Shown: positions 1-5,199, counted from the stretch's first letter. The stretch is DNA of 5,199 bases from Coriobacteriales bacterium (GCA_031286245.1 JAITUO010000171.1:1-5199), one strand, 5' to 3'. A program made the numbers and translations. Notes: a model not told the origin generated them from the sequence alone.

Positions 1-5
1 ATCGG

Positions 6-146
6 TTATGTAGTCTCCGCCGGCATCATCCATGTACGTCCAGCCTTAACTGCGTTGCTTATTCGTCCTTCTTCGCAGAAAATAGCGACGCGGCGTTGCG
101 ATATACCCCAAAATTTTGAAGCTTGTTTTGTTGTTAAGAATTCCAT
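6..146 (-). CDS. Short helix-turn-helix DNA-binding protein (MerR/excisionase-like), possibly truncated
   Basis: This frame encodes 46 residues from ATG 146-144 to TAA 8-6. It opens MEFLTTKQASKFWGISQRRV and continues with CEEGRI, then AVKAGRTWMMPAE. This is the typical layout of small MerR-like/excisionase-like helix-turn-helix proteins: L-T-x-K-x-A-x-x-W-G-I-S-x-R-R-V, then C-E-E-G-R-I, then a K-x-G-R-x-W wing and a Pro. Such proteins bind DNA and act as small regulators or excisionases; the target here is unknown. GAGG at 158-155, 8 bases before the ATG, supports the start. TATAGT at 172-167 could be a -10 box, but no good -35 was found. Relatives usually continue with a Lys-Pro and a short tail. 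Here a stop falls at that Lys and the next codon is CCG (Pro), so a nonsense mutation is possible. The fold call is fairly secure; whether the gene is intact is not. Confidence 0.68.
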   Translation of the reverse strand: MEFLTTKQASKFWGISQRRVAIFCEEGRISNAVKAGRTWMMPAETT

Positions 147-152
147 ACGCTG

Positions 153-158
153 CACCTC
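153..158 (-). promoter_or_regulatory. Ribosome binding site of the small HTH gene
   Basis: On the minus strand GAGGTG lies at 158-153. GAGG ends 8 bases before the ATG at 146. It supports translation of a gene that is otherwise easy to overlook because of its size. Confidence 0.6.
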
Positions 159-212
159 GATAATTGACTATACCTTTACATTCATATAAGGAATAAAATC
201 AAGTACTTTTTA

Positions 213-245
213 CAAAGAAATGGCGCGCAGGATTTCCTTCGCGTC
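213..245 (-). terminator. Possible rho-independent terminator after the glycine-rich gene
   Basis: Read on the minus strand, GACGCGAAGG (245-236) can fold back on CCTGCGCGCC (231-222) across an AAAT loop. The stem has two mismatches. It is followed by the T-rich stretch ATTTCTTTG at 221-213. Position (about 120 bases after the stop at 362) and polarity suit termination of the minus-strand transcript. The mismatches and interrupted T run make this a weak call. Confidence 0.38.
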
Positions 246-361
246 ATTTGCTTCTGTACCCGCTTGCCAAAAGTTCACATCATATCCCTATGACTGCTAT
301 CCTTTAGGTTTACCGGCTTTGCTGTACGACATTTTCAAGGTTAGCTTGGCTAATACAACGA

Positions 362-655
362 CTATTGGAGATACGGGCAGTTTAAGTTCCCGCCGCTGCC
401 ATCTCTTAATGGACCGGTTCCGTCTTTGGCTCCACCACCGTTTCCGCCGAAACCGTCGCCACCGCCACCGAAACCACTACCGTTGCCGCCGCCACCATTT
501 CCACCGCCACCATCGGTTCCGTCTTTAAGCTGCTGTTGGATCGGGCTTGGACCGGTTCCATCTTTGGCACCGTTAGCAGCAAACGCTGGTATGGACATCA
601 TTCCAATCGCAACAACGATAAAAGCAGCACATAAGACCTTCTTGACTCCTTTCAT
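362..655 (-). CDS. Small secreted glycine-rich protein with KDGTGP repeats
   Basis: A 97-residue protein with a clear signal peptide: MKGVKK, a hydrophobic core at about residues 7-21, and likely cleavage after AFA at residue 26. The mature part is about 71 residues. It has KDGTGP at 31-36, KDGTD at 44-48, a Gly/Asn/Phe-rich low-complexity tract at about 49-75, KDGTGP again at 77-82, RDGSGG at 84-89, and the end LNCPYLQ with one Cys. It probably acts outside the membrane. Its role is unknown; a flexible, possibly ion-binding or wall-associated peptide is only a guess from the composition. The ATG at 655 is chosen because GGAGG lies 8 bases upstream; the longer form beginning five codons earlier would start on top of that site. 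It lies 88 bases downstream of the membrane-anchored beta-helix gene on the same strand, so it may be co-transcribed. No convincing separate promoter was seen. Two near-identical 23-base copies encode its KDGTGP segments. Confidence 0.78.
   Translation of the reverse strand: MKGVKKVLCAAFIVVAIGMMSIPAFAANGAKDGTGPSPIQQQLKDGTDGGGGNGGGGNGSGFGGGGDGFGGNGGGAKDGTGPLRDGSGGNLNCPYLQ
411..433. repeat. Direct repeat copy 1 in the glycine-rich gene
   Basis: The segment at 411-433 begins GGACCGGTTCC and matches 549-571 at 21 of 23 positions. Read on the minus strand, each copy encodes a (G)AKDGTGP segment. A shorter related piece (GGTTCCGTCTTTA, near 515-527) encodes KDGT. The copies bracket the glycine tract, which suggests internal duplication. 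Confidence 0.7.
549..571. repeat. Direct repeat copy 2 in the glycine-rich gene
   Basis: The partner of 411-433, in the same orientation, with two mismatches in 23 bases. It encodes the first KDGTGP, just after the signal peptide. Confidence 0.7.
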
Positions 656-661
656 TGTTAA

Positions 662-668
662 CACCTCC
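662..668 (-). promoter_or_regulatory. Ribosome binding site deciding the start of the glycine-rich gene
   Basis: GGAGGTG on the minus strand (668-662). Its GGAGG core ends 8 bases before the ATG at 655. It rules out the in-frame start at 670, which overlaps it. Confidence 0.85.
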
Positions 669-743
669 ACTTGATTAACAATTTGTCTGAACTGTGAAAT
701 AAGAATAACAATGCCTTATGGCGGAAATGTGTTTTTTTATTAC

Positions 744-2165
744 TCATTTTGTGTTCTTAGAGCCAGCGATACTCGTTGCAAATCTCTTTCTAAACATGAC
801 AAATCCAGCACTACCACCGATGCCAGCAGCCATAATTAATCCACCAAACAACACCAACTGCCAAGGTTTCAGATTGACACTAGCCGTATCACCTGCGGCC
901 TTGTCCCCACTGCTGTTATCAATCTTAGGTAGATCCTCGACTCCGTCTGTTGGGCTTGGTTTTGTAGCTAATCCATCAATTGGGCTGGTCATATCTGCTT
1001 CGCCTGACACAGATGCTTCAACTTCATCCGGTGAAGATGTATCAACTTCAGGAGGCGACGTACTGGTCAAGGGTACCGCTGAAGCATCTATCTGTATAAA
1101 CTCATAAATATCCGGCAAATCAAAATAACCTTCATGCGTACCCATCTTGTACAGAATCATTTTGAAATGGTAAGCCAGATGCCAGTTTACAGTGGCACCT
1201 GCGTTAGCCACCAAGTCTTCGGATGATCCTTCTCTATATACTCGTCCATCCGGCGGATAATCCCAGGCACAGACAATTGCGTTGTTGATTATTTGGGGTG
1301 TACCAGATTGCATCATAACAACGTTTTTTTGACCGTCATAGCCAAGCGGTTCTCTGCCGTAAGCAATCACAAAGCTGTTATCAATAATGACAGTACCTGT
1401 GAGATCTGAGAGAATGGCAAATCCCGTTGTGGCAAAGACAGTGCTGTCTTTCACCACAATCTGGGAGTCTTTGCCGATAGCCTTGATAGCATCGCCTGTC
1501 CATAAGTTTTCGATATAGCTACCTTCGTAGACATAGATATTCCTGGATTCAATAGCTGGCACATCACCGAGTGTATGCACTCTGCCGCCTCTAACTTCCA
1601 CAGATGACCCCGGGCTTACTGCTTGGACTGCCCAGCCTCTAGAAGCCGAGATTGTCCCACAGATGACAATCGTAGTCGTACCAGTTGACAACAGCCCATG
1701 GGCTGAGGCGAAATTATAAATATAAGCATACTGAGCAATCTCGAAGACTCCACTGCCGGACAAGATGACTGCCCATTCATACAGGTCAATGTATGATGAT
1801 TTATCATAATAAGCTTTCCAGAGAACTTTAACTCCATCCTTGATTTGAAGGACCAGTGGTTCGGTTGCTTTATAATTACTCCCAGTAACAGTGACAGTAT
1901 CTCCAGAAGCAGAGCCATTGATGGCAGTCTGTATCTTGGTTTGAATCATGATATTGCTATCACTATCAAATATCTCGACACTGAGGTTGTTTGCATGGGC
2001 AGTCTGAGGCAGCGATCCGAATAAGCTGATAACCAGGATTATCGACAATTGTGTCGAGATAATCCAACGTCCGTGTGAATGAGTGTGGCTGCATGGCTTT
2101 TGCCTGGTTTTCTCCCCATTGTTTAGAACAGAGGTTGGTTGGATAAAACCTTTAGTCGTTGTCAT
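744..2165 (-). CDS. Membrane-anchored extracellular beta-helix-like protein
   Basis: A 473-residue protein of unknown function. The N-terminus carries about 33 polar residues, including CSHTHSH, before a hydrophobic core (about 34-52); cleavage is likely after AHA at residue 58. Residues 59-130 hold VTVTG and VLWKAYY (114-120). About six short strand repeats follow, starting near 166, 189, 210, 236, 259 and 290, each of the form V-x-V/I-x-G-x-V; this suggests a right-handed parallel beta-helix. IVCAWD at 297-302 begins a C-terminal module ending near 360. Then comes a Ser/Thr/Pro/Asp/Glu-rich stalk (about 364-430), a hydrophobic segment (about 434-457) and FRKRF, typical of a membrane anchor with the tail inside. 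No LPxTG motif is present. The ATG at 2165 is preferred because GGGGAGG lies just upstream; the longer frame starts with TTG at 2249 and lacks such a site. It is homologous to the divergent gene at 2431-4167, with fewer coils. Ligand or polysaccharide binding is a guess; no catalytic residues are recognisable. Confidence 0.75.
   Translation of the reverse strand: MTTTKGFIQPTSVLNNGEKTRQKPCSHTHSHGRWIISTQLSIILVISLFGSLPQTAHANNLSVEIFDSDSNIMIQTKIQTAINGSASGDTVTVTGSNYKATEPLVLQIKDGVKVLWKAYYDKSSYIDLYEWAVILSGSGVFEIAQYAYIYNFASAHGLLSTGTTTIVICGTISASRGWAVQAVSPGSSVEVRGGRVHTLGDVPAIESRNIYVYEGSYIENLWTGDAIKAIGKDSQIVVKDSTVFATTGFAILSDLTGTVIIDNSFVIAYGREPLGYDGQKNVVMMQSGTPQIINNAIVCAWDYPPDGRVYREGSSEDLVANAGATVNWHLAYHFKMILYKMGTHEGYFDLPDIYEFIQIDASAVPLTSTSPPEVDTSSPDEVEASVSGEADMTSPIDGLATKPSPTDGVEDLPKIDNSSGDKAAGDTASVNLKPWQLVLFGGLIMAAGIGGSAGFVMFRKRFATSIAGSKNTK
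2036..2065. repeat. Near-perfect inverted repeat inside the signal-peptide coding region
   Basis: GGATTA-TCGACA (2036-2047) pairs with TGTCGA (2052-2057) and TAATCC (2060-2065). The loop is ATTG, and there is a 2-base GA bulge on one side. This gives a 12-bp stem about 100 bases after the start codon of the anchored beta-helix gene, in the part encoding the hydrophobic core of its signal peptide. It can form in either strand's RNA. No T tract follows in either direction, so it is not a standard terminator. Confidence 0.6.
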
Positions 2166-2167
2166 GG

Positions 2168-2176
2168 CTCCTCCCC
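2168..2176 (-). promoter_or_regulatory. Ribosome binding site deciding the start of the anchored beta-helix gene
   Basis: GGGGAGGAG on the minus strand (2176-2168). The GGGGAGG core ends 4 bases before the ATG at 2165, so spacing is short but usable. It favours this ATG over the upstream TTG at 2249. Confidence 0.72.
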
Positions 2177-2387
2177 TAATGTGCCTATTTACTATATATA
2201 CATCATAGATGCAAATTAACCTATTGTGGTTCAAGAGGCTAGTTAGCAAGTTCGTAAAAACGCATTTGCCACTTTAATACCGGTAGTTTTAGAGAAGTAT
2301 TTTATTAAAGCCTAAAACCTGGGTCGCACTCTGAGCATCTATGTAGTGAACAGCAACAGTTAGAAGTACTTTTGCTAGCGATGGGTG

Positions 2388-2410
2388 GTAGTTCAGACCT
2401 ACAGAACTAC
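2388..2410 (+). promoter_or_regulatory. Hairpin in the leader just upstream of the secreted beta-helix gene
   Basis: GTAGTTC (2388-2394) and GAACTAC (2404-2410) form a perfect 7-bp stem with a 9-base loop, AGACCTACA. The stem ends 6 bases before the ribosome binding site at 2417-2423. It could be an mRNA 5'-end structure that protects or controls translation, or an inverted-repeat operator for a dimeric regulator. It does not match any riboswitch I recognise. Confidence 0.5.
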
Positions 2411-2416
2411 AATTGA

Positions 2417-2423
2417 AAGGGAG
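2417..2423 (+). promoter_or_regulatory. Ribosome binding site deciding the start of the secreted beta-helix gene
   Basis: AAGGGAG at 2417-2423, with 7 bases before ATG 2431. The alternative in-frame TTG at 2413 overlaps this site and is rejected. Confidence 0.8.
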
Positions 2424-2430
2424 TGCAATC

Positions 2431-4167
2431 ATGTTGATCAGAAGGAAAAACACCAGTACGCCAGCAACCAATACAAATGCTGGCCAATTAAGCACCAATA
2501 GTGCTCAAACATCCAAGACCAAAACCCGCCAGTTGATATCAATGCTACTGGCAATCGCTGTAGCGTTCAGTTTGTTTGTGGCTTTACCACAGCAGGCTTT
2601 CGCATACTCAGACGAAACAGAATTAGCTTATATCATCAACCATTTCAACCCGGGTAATGGTGGTCCATCGACAGGTCAATTGACCGCAGTTGCCAACACA
2701 ACCAATCACACTGTCACTGTGACCGGTACCGTAACAGGCGCTAAAAACACCTTGCAGTTCGAAATGGCTCCAGGTGTAACCGTGATCTGGAAAGCATATT
2801 ACCTGGGTTCACAGGTAAATGGAAATATGATAAACATCACCGGCCCGGGTTGCTTCGAAGTGCAGATTGGCGGTACCCTTTTAAACAGCGGTACCTATGA
2901 TTCAATAGCTGCTTTTGATACAACAACAACAGTCAAAGTGAATGGAGGTTATGTGGGGGCTCTGGGCACCGGCTGTGCGATCATCTCAGCCGGAAAGGTC
3001 GAGGTGAACAGTGGGACTGTGGCCTCGACATCTGGTAACACTATCAAAGCTTATAGTTGTTGCCCTGAGGATAGACCGGAAATCACAATCAACGGTGGTG
3101 CGGTGCGATGCACTGAGTCAGGCAATGCCATCTATACCTTTGTCGACTACACTAAGATCATCGTGAATGGCGGCTTTGTCTACAGTACAGGAACCAAGAC
3201 CAATATTGGAGACATGAGTGCGCTCGGCACCATGAATACCGCTATCAGCGCCCGCGGCAGAGAAACCAGGGTTACGATCAACGGTGGTTGTGTTGAGTCT
3301 GCGGCCATGCAAGGAATCGCGGTTTTCTCCACATCTTTTAGGATATTTGGCGGCGAAGTGATTGCCACAGGTTACTTTGGTAGTGCCATTGTCTCTAATG
3401 GTGTAGGTACCGTTGCTATTCTAGGTGGTACTGTAAGCGCATCATGGTTCAAGCCGACAATCATCCTATATGGATACTTTGACAGTCTTTATATAGATAA
3501 CGGTATTGTTAGTTCTTATGGGCCTGCTCCGGCAATTCTCAGCTATGGAGATGACAACGAGATTGAGATCGATGGTGGTTTAGTGATTGCTTATGGTTCA
3601 GGCGATGCCATAATCAACGAAGGCAACTACGTAGAGATCCGAATATACAATGGCCAAATCGTAGCTAATGGAACAGGCGATGCAATCCATAACAATGCCG
3701 TTAACTCAGCAAAAATCGCTATTGATCATGGTACAGTTTGCGCCAAATCCGGATATGCTATCTATTCCGAAAAAGCAGTTGTTAATATACATGGTGGGTT
3801 TGTGTTCGCATATGGCACCAGCATACTTGGAGAAGGCCAGGTCATACGAGTAAAGCATGCTTTGCCCAACCTACTGGGCAACTCCATGGTTTGTGCTTGG
3901 GATCAAGCAGCAGGTAAAACCACGTATATAGAGAATACCACTGTTCATCTGGTGAACAACACTGGTATGGCAGAGAATACTACTTGGGGGAAACTCGGTG
4001 ATAATCAATACGGTATCTACTTCTCCAATACCTCTGCAAACACAGGCTTCTTCCCAATAGACGAGATTAAAGTGGTACCACCTAAGCCATTGCTGCCCTT
4101 CACAGGTATCCCTGACAAGTCCATCCCGTCATTAGAAGTCCCCCCCTTGTCACTCCTTGACAAGTAG
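2431..4167 (+). CDS. Secreted beta-helix-like surface protein with LPFTG motif
   Basis: A 578-residue protein of unknown function. About 34 polar, Ser/Thr/Asn/Lys-rich residues precede a hydrophobic core (35-52), with probable cleavage after AFA at residue 58. A module with VTVTG (95-99) and VIWKAYY (118-124) comes next. Then about twelve strand repeats of the form I-x-I-x-G-G-x-V begin near residues 168, 190, 218, 243, 281, 303, 328, 353, 378, 403, 429 and 451, often followed by Gly-Asp-Ala-Ile. Five successive repeats (303-403) are exactly 25 residues apart. This suits a right-handed parallel beta-helix. MVCAWD at 486-491 opens the C-terminal module it shares with its divergent neighbour. 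LPFTG (555-559) resembles a sortase signal, but only 19 residues follow, with no membrane segment or basic tail, so covalent anchoring is doubtful. Adhesion or carbohydrate binding is possible but unproven; no enzyme motif is visible. The start at 2431 rests on AAGGGAG 7 bases upstream. Confidence 0.77.
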   Translation: MLIRRKNTSTPATNTNAGQLSTNSAQTSKTKTRQLISMLLAIAVAFSLFVALPQQAFAYSDETELAYIINHFNPGNGGPSTGQLTAVANTTNHTVTVTGTVTGAKNTLQFEMAPGVTVIWKAYYLGSQVNGNMINITGPGCFEVQIGGTLLNSGTYDSIAAFDTTTTVKVNGGYVGALGTGCAIISAGKVEVNSGTVASTSGNTIKAYSCCPEDRPEITINGGAVRCTESGNAIYTFVDYTKIIVNGGFVYSTGTKTNIGDMSALGTMNTAISARGRETRVTINGGCVESAAMQGIAVFSTSFRIFGGEVIATGYFGSAIVSNGVGTVAILGGTVSASWFKPTIILYGYFDSLYIDNGIVSSYGPAPAILSYGDDNEIEIDGGLVIAYGSGDAIINEGNYVEIRIYNGQIVANGTGDAIHNNAVNSAKIAIDHGTVCAKSGYAIYSEKAVVNIHGGFVFAYGTSILGEGQVIRVKHALPNLLGNSMVCAWDQAAGKTTYIENTTVHLVNNTGMAENTTWGKLGDNQYGIYFSNTSANTGFFPIDEIKVVPPKPLLPFTGIPDKSIPSLEVPPLSLLDK

Positions 4168-4237
4168 ATTCACGCCATAGGAGTTAGTAGTTATTGTGGA
4201 GAAACCCGGTACCGTTTTATAGATTATCACCAGAACA

Positions 4238-4265
4238 AGGAGCGTTGGCTTTGGTCAACGCTCCT
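4238..4265. terminator. Hairpin terminator between convergent genes
   Basis: AGGAGCGTTG (4238-4247) pairs perfectly with CAACGCTCCT (4256-4265): a 10-bp, GC-rich stem with an 8-base loop, GCTTTGGT. It lies between two convergent stop codons, 11 bases past the hydrogenase stop and 71 bases past the secreted beta-helix stop, so it probably serves both transcripts. Neither side has a long T run; the minus-strand side has TTGTTCT. It may be a weak intrinsic terminator or mainly protect 3' ends. Confidence 0.7.
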
Positions 4266-4275
4266 ATTCGCTACT

Positions 4276-5199
4276 CTACCGCCACGGACTGGTTACTACC
4301 CTGAACTCCTTGCCTGTAGCCGGCTCGACTATGTGCACGGCGCAGGCGGTACAGGGATCAAAACTATGCACGGTACGTAATGCATTAATTGGTTTGTCAA
4401 TGTCATAGACCGGCACTCCGATAAGTGCCTGCTCTAAAGGTCCGAGGTTACCCTGTTCGTCTCGCGGAGCCAGGTTCCACGTCGAGGGGATAATGATCTG
4501 GTAACCTTTGATCAAACCACCTTCGATATGAACGGAATGGTAGAGAGCACCGCGGGGTGCCTCCCAACAGCCGGAACCAGATCCCGATGTCGCTTGCGAA
4601 GATGCAAAACATTCGGTGTCTCCACCTAAAATGGCCTCAGCCAGCTCTTCTACCCATTCTTTTAACAGCGTGGCGATATATAAGGTCTCAACCTGCCGGA
4701 TGGCTGTTCGACCGAGTGTCGACTGGAACTGAGCCAGCTTACCAGATCCCCCGAACGCTCTCAGTAACTGGTCAACATGCTCAACTACAAACGGTACCTT
4801 ACGCTGATAGGCAACCAGCAGGCGAGCCAGGCTACCGGCTTCCATTTGCTTACCTTCATAAGCTGGGGATTTCACCCAGGAATAACGGTCACGGGCTTCT
4901 CCCCCTGATAAATCGTAGCCAGTAAACTCCGGCTCAGTGGCATAAGTCGCTGATGGATAAGTCGCCTCGCCCTTATACCACGAGTGGCCAACGTACTCAG
5001 TGATTTTGTCTTCAGCCACATCGGCGACGTTGAGGTTTTCATCCAATACCCCGGGCGGCAAATAGCGGTCACCGATGTAGAGCCCGGCGCGTTCGAAAAC
5101 GCCCCAAGCGATATAGCTACCACAACCTTTTCCCCAGGTCAGAGCATTCGCGTAGTACGGCACCAGGGCCAAAGTGTCAGCAATCATAGTCGAGGATAT
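4276..5199 (-). CDS. [NiFe] hydrogenase large subunit, C-terminal part (partial)
   Basis: The 307 residues seen here are the C-terminal half or more of a nickel-dependent hydrogenase large subunit, the subunit carrying the Ni-Fe(CN)2CO site that oxidises or produces H2. The frame is open to the window edge. The ATG at 5187 is internal, because the N-terminal RxCGxC nickel ligands are outside the window. Family landmarks include EYVGHSWYKG, SWVKSPAYEGKQMEAGSLAR, EAPRGALYHS, STWNLAPRD and RTVHSFDPCTACAVH. In DPCTACAVH, Cys283 and Cys286 (counted from the edge) are the expected metal ligands. An 18-residue tail follows His289; in this family such tails are removed by a maturation endopeptidase after Ni insertion. 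The sequence is most like group 1 respiratory uptake enzymes (HyaB/HupL/HydB), which pair with an FeS small subunit and often a cytochrome b; the subgroup cannot be fixed. It is the last gene of its operon, since the next gene is convergent. No frameshift or missing residue was noticed. Confidence 0.95.
   Translation of the reverse strand: MSSTMIADTLALVPYYANALTWGKGCGSYIAWGVFERAGLYIGDRYLPPGVLDENLNVADVAEDKITEYVGHSWYKGEATYPSATYATEPEFTGYDLSGGEARDRYSWVKSPAYEGKQMEAGSLARLLVAYQRKVPFVVEHVDQLLRAFGGSGKLAQFQSTLGRTAIRQVETLYIATLLKEWVEELAEAILGGDTECFASSQATSGSGSGCWEAPRGALYHSVHIEGGLIKGYQIIIPSTWNLAPRDEQGNLGPLEQALIGVPVYDIDKPINALRTVHSFDPCTACAVHIVEPATGKEFRVVTSPWR

Larger units (their letters stand above)
147..361. 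other. Gene-poor stretch between the HTH gene and the glycine-rich protein gene
   Basis: No intact gene is visible on either strand. A plus-strand frame crosses it, but most of that frame is antisense to the glycine-rich gene. On the minus strand there is an imperfect hairpin at 222-245 that may terminate the glycine-rich transcript. A protein-like stretch at 210-287 is bounded by stop codons on both sides. The AT-rich segment at about 160-215 probably holds the promoter of the HTH gene. A small 5-bp hairpin (TTAGC/GCTAA, 341-353) lacks a T tract. Confidence 0.5.
2166..2430. promoter_or_regulatory. Divergent intergenic region with the promoters of both beta-helix genes
   Basis: The two homologous genes are transcribed away from each other from this 265-base gap, so both promoters are expected here. 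The AT-rich segment at about 2186-2222 is the likeliest site for the minus-strand promoter. It includes TATGAT (2207-2202) and TTGAAC (2234-2229), but these are 21 bases apart, which is too far for a good sigma-70 pair. TTGCCA at 2266-2271 is a weak -35 candidate for the plus strand without a convincing -10. No gene is credible in the gap. Confidence 0.5.

Noticed and set aside
220..528. Plus-strand frame of 102 codons
   Set aside because: Its second half is His/Arg-rich low complexity produced by reading the glycine-rich gene antisense, and no good ribosome binding site precedes it.
426..674. Plus-strand proline-rich frame
   Set aside because: It is the antisense shadow of the Gly codons (GGN read as NCC) of the secreted glycine-rich gene.
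718..1107. Plus-strand frame of 129 codons
   Set aside because: It lies antisense within the anchored beta-helix gene, whose signal peptide, repeats and membrane anchor are coherent on the minus strand.
201..2373. AAGTACTTTT occurring at 201-210 and 2364-2373, with palindromic core AAGTACTT
   Set aside because: A repeated 10-mer is expected by chance several times in 5 kb, and the two positions relative to genes are not equivalent.
2289..2498. Minus-strand frame of 69 codons with hydrophobic residues
   Set aside because: It overlaps the leader and signal-peptide region of the plus-strand beta-helix gene, and its hydrophobicity mirrors that region.
4141..4146. Run of six C near the end of the secreted beta-helix gene as a frameshift or phase-variation site
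   Set aside because: Both alternative frames terminate within a few codons and give no anchor or other meaningful tail.
1072..4798. Frequent GGTACC hexamers
   Set aside because: Several arise from Gly-Thr or related codons in Gly/Thr-rich proteins, and no regular spacing was seen.
4557..4925. Plus-strand frame of 122 codons
   Set aside because: It is antisense to the strongly supported hydrogenase large subunit.

Overview
The window looks like chromosomal DNA of an anaerobic, probably Gram-positive bacterium (Bacillota or a related monoderm lineage). The reasons are strong GGAGG-type ribosome binding sites, secreted proteins with Gram-positive-style signal peptides, one C-terminal membrane anchor and one LPxTG-like motif, and a respiratory-type [NiFe] hydrogenase. 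Base composition is moderate, estimated by eye. The lineage is an inference; no marker gene is present.

Layout, left to right. (1) 6-146, minus strand: a 46-residue MerR/excisionase-like helix-turn-helix protein, too short for ordinary ORF cut-offs and possibly cut short by a stop codon. (2) 147-361: no intact gene. It holds a possible terminator and a stretch that may be the tail of a decayed reading frame. (3) 362-655, minus: a small secreted glycine-rich protein with KDGTGP repeats. (4) 744-2165, minus: a 473-residue secreted protein with a beta-helix-like body, an acidic Ser/Thr/Pro stalk and a C-terminal transmembrane anchor. (5) 2166-2430: a divergent intergenic region with a perfect 7-bp hairpin beside the next gene's ribosome binding site. 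(6) 2431-4167, plus: a 578-residue secreted relative of gene 4, with about twelve beta-helix-like coils and an LPFTG motif that lacks the usual membrane segment after it. (7) 4238-4265: a hairpin terminator between convergent genes. (8) 4276-5199, minus: the C-terminal 307 residues of a [NiFe] hydrogenase large subunit, running off the right edge.

The most notable content is the divergent pair of homologous extracellular proteins. They share an N-terminal WKAYY module, a variable number of coils and a C-terminal VCAWD module. One is membrane-tethered and the other lacks a visible functional anchor. The glycine-rich secreted protein lies 88 bp downstream of the tethered member on the same strand, so these three genes form a plausible cell-surface locus. 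The hydrogenase is convergent to it and probably functionally unrelated; its operon ends here. No RNA gene, CRISPR array, insertion sequence or attachment site was seen.
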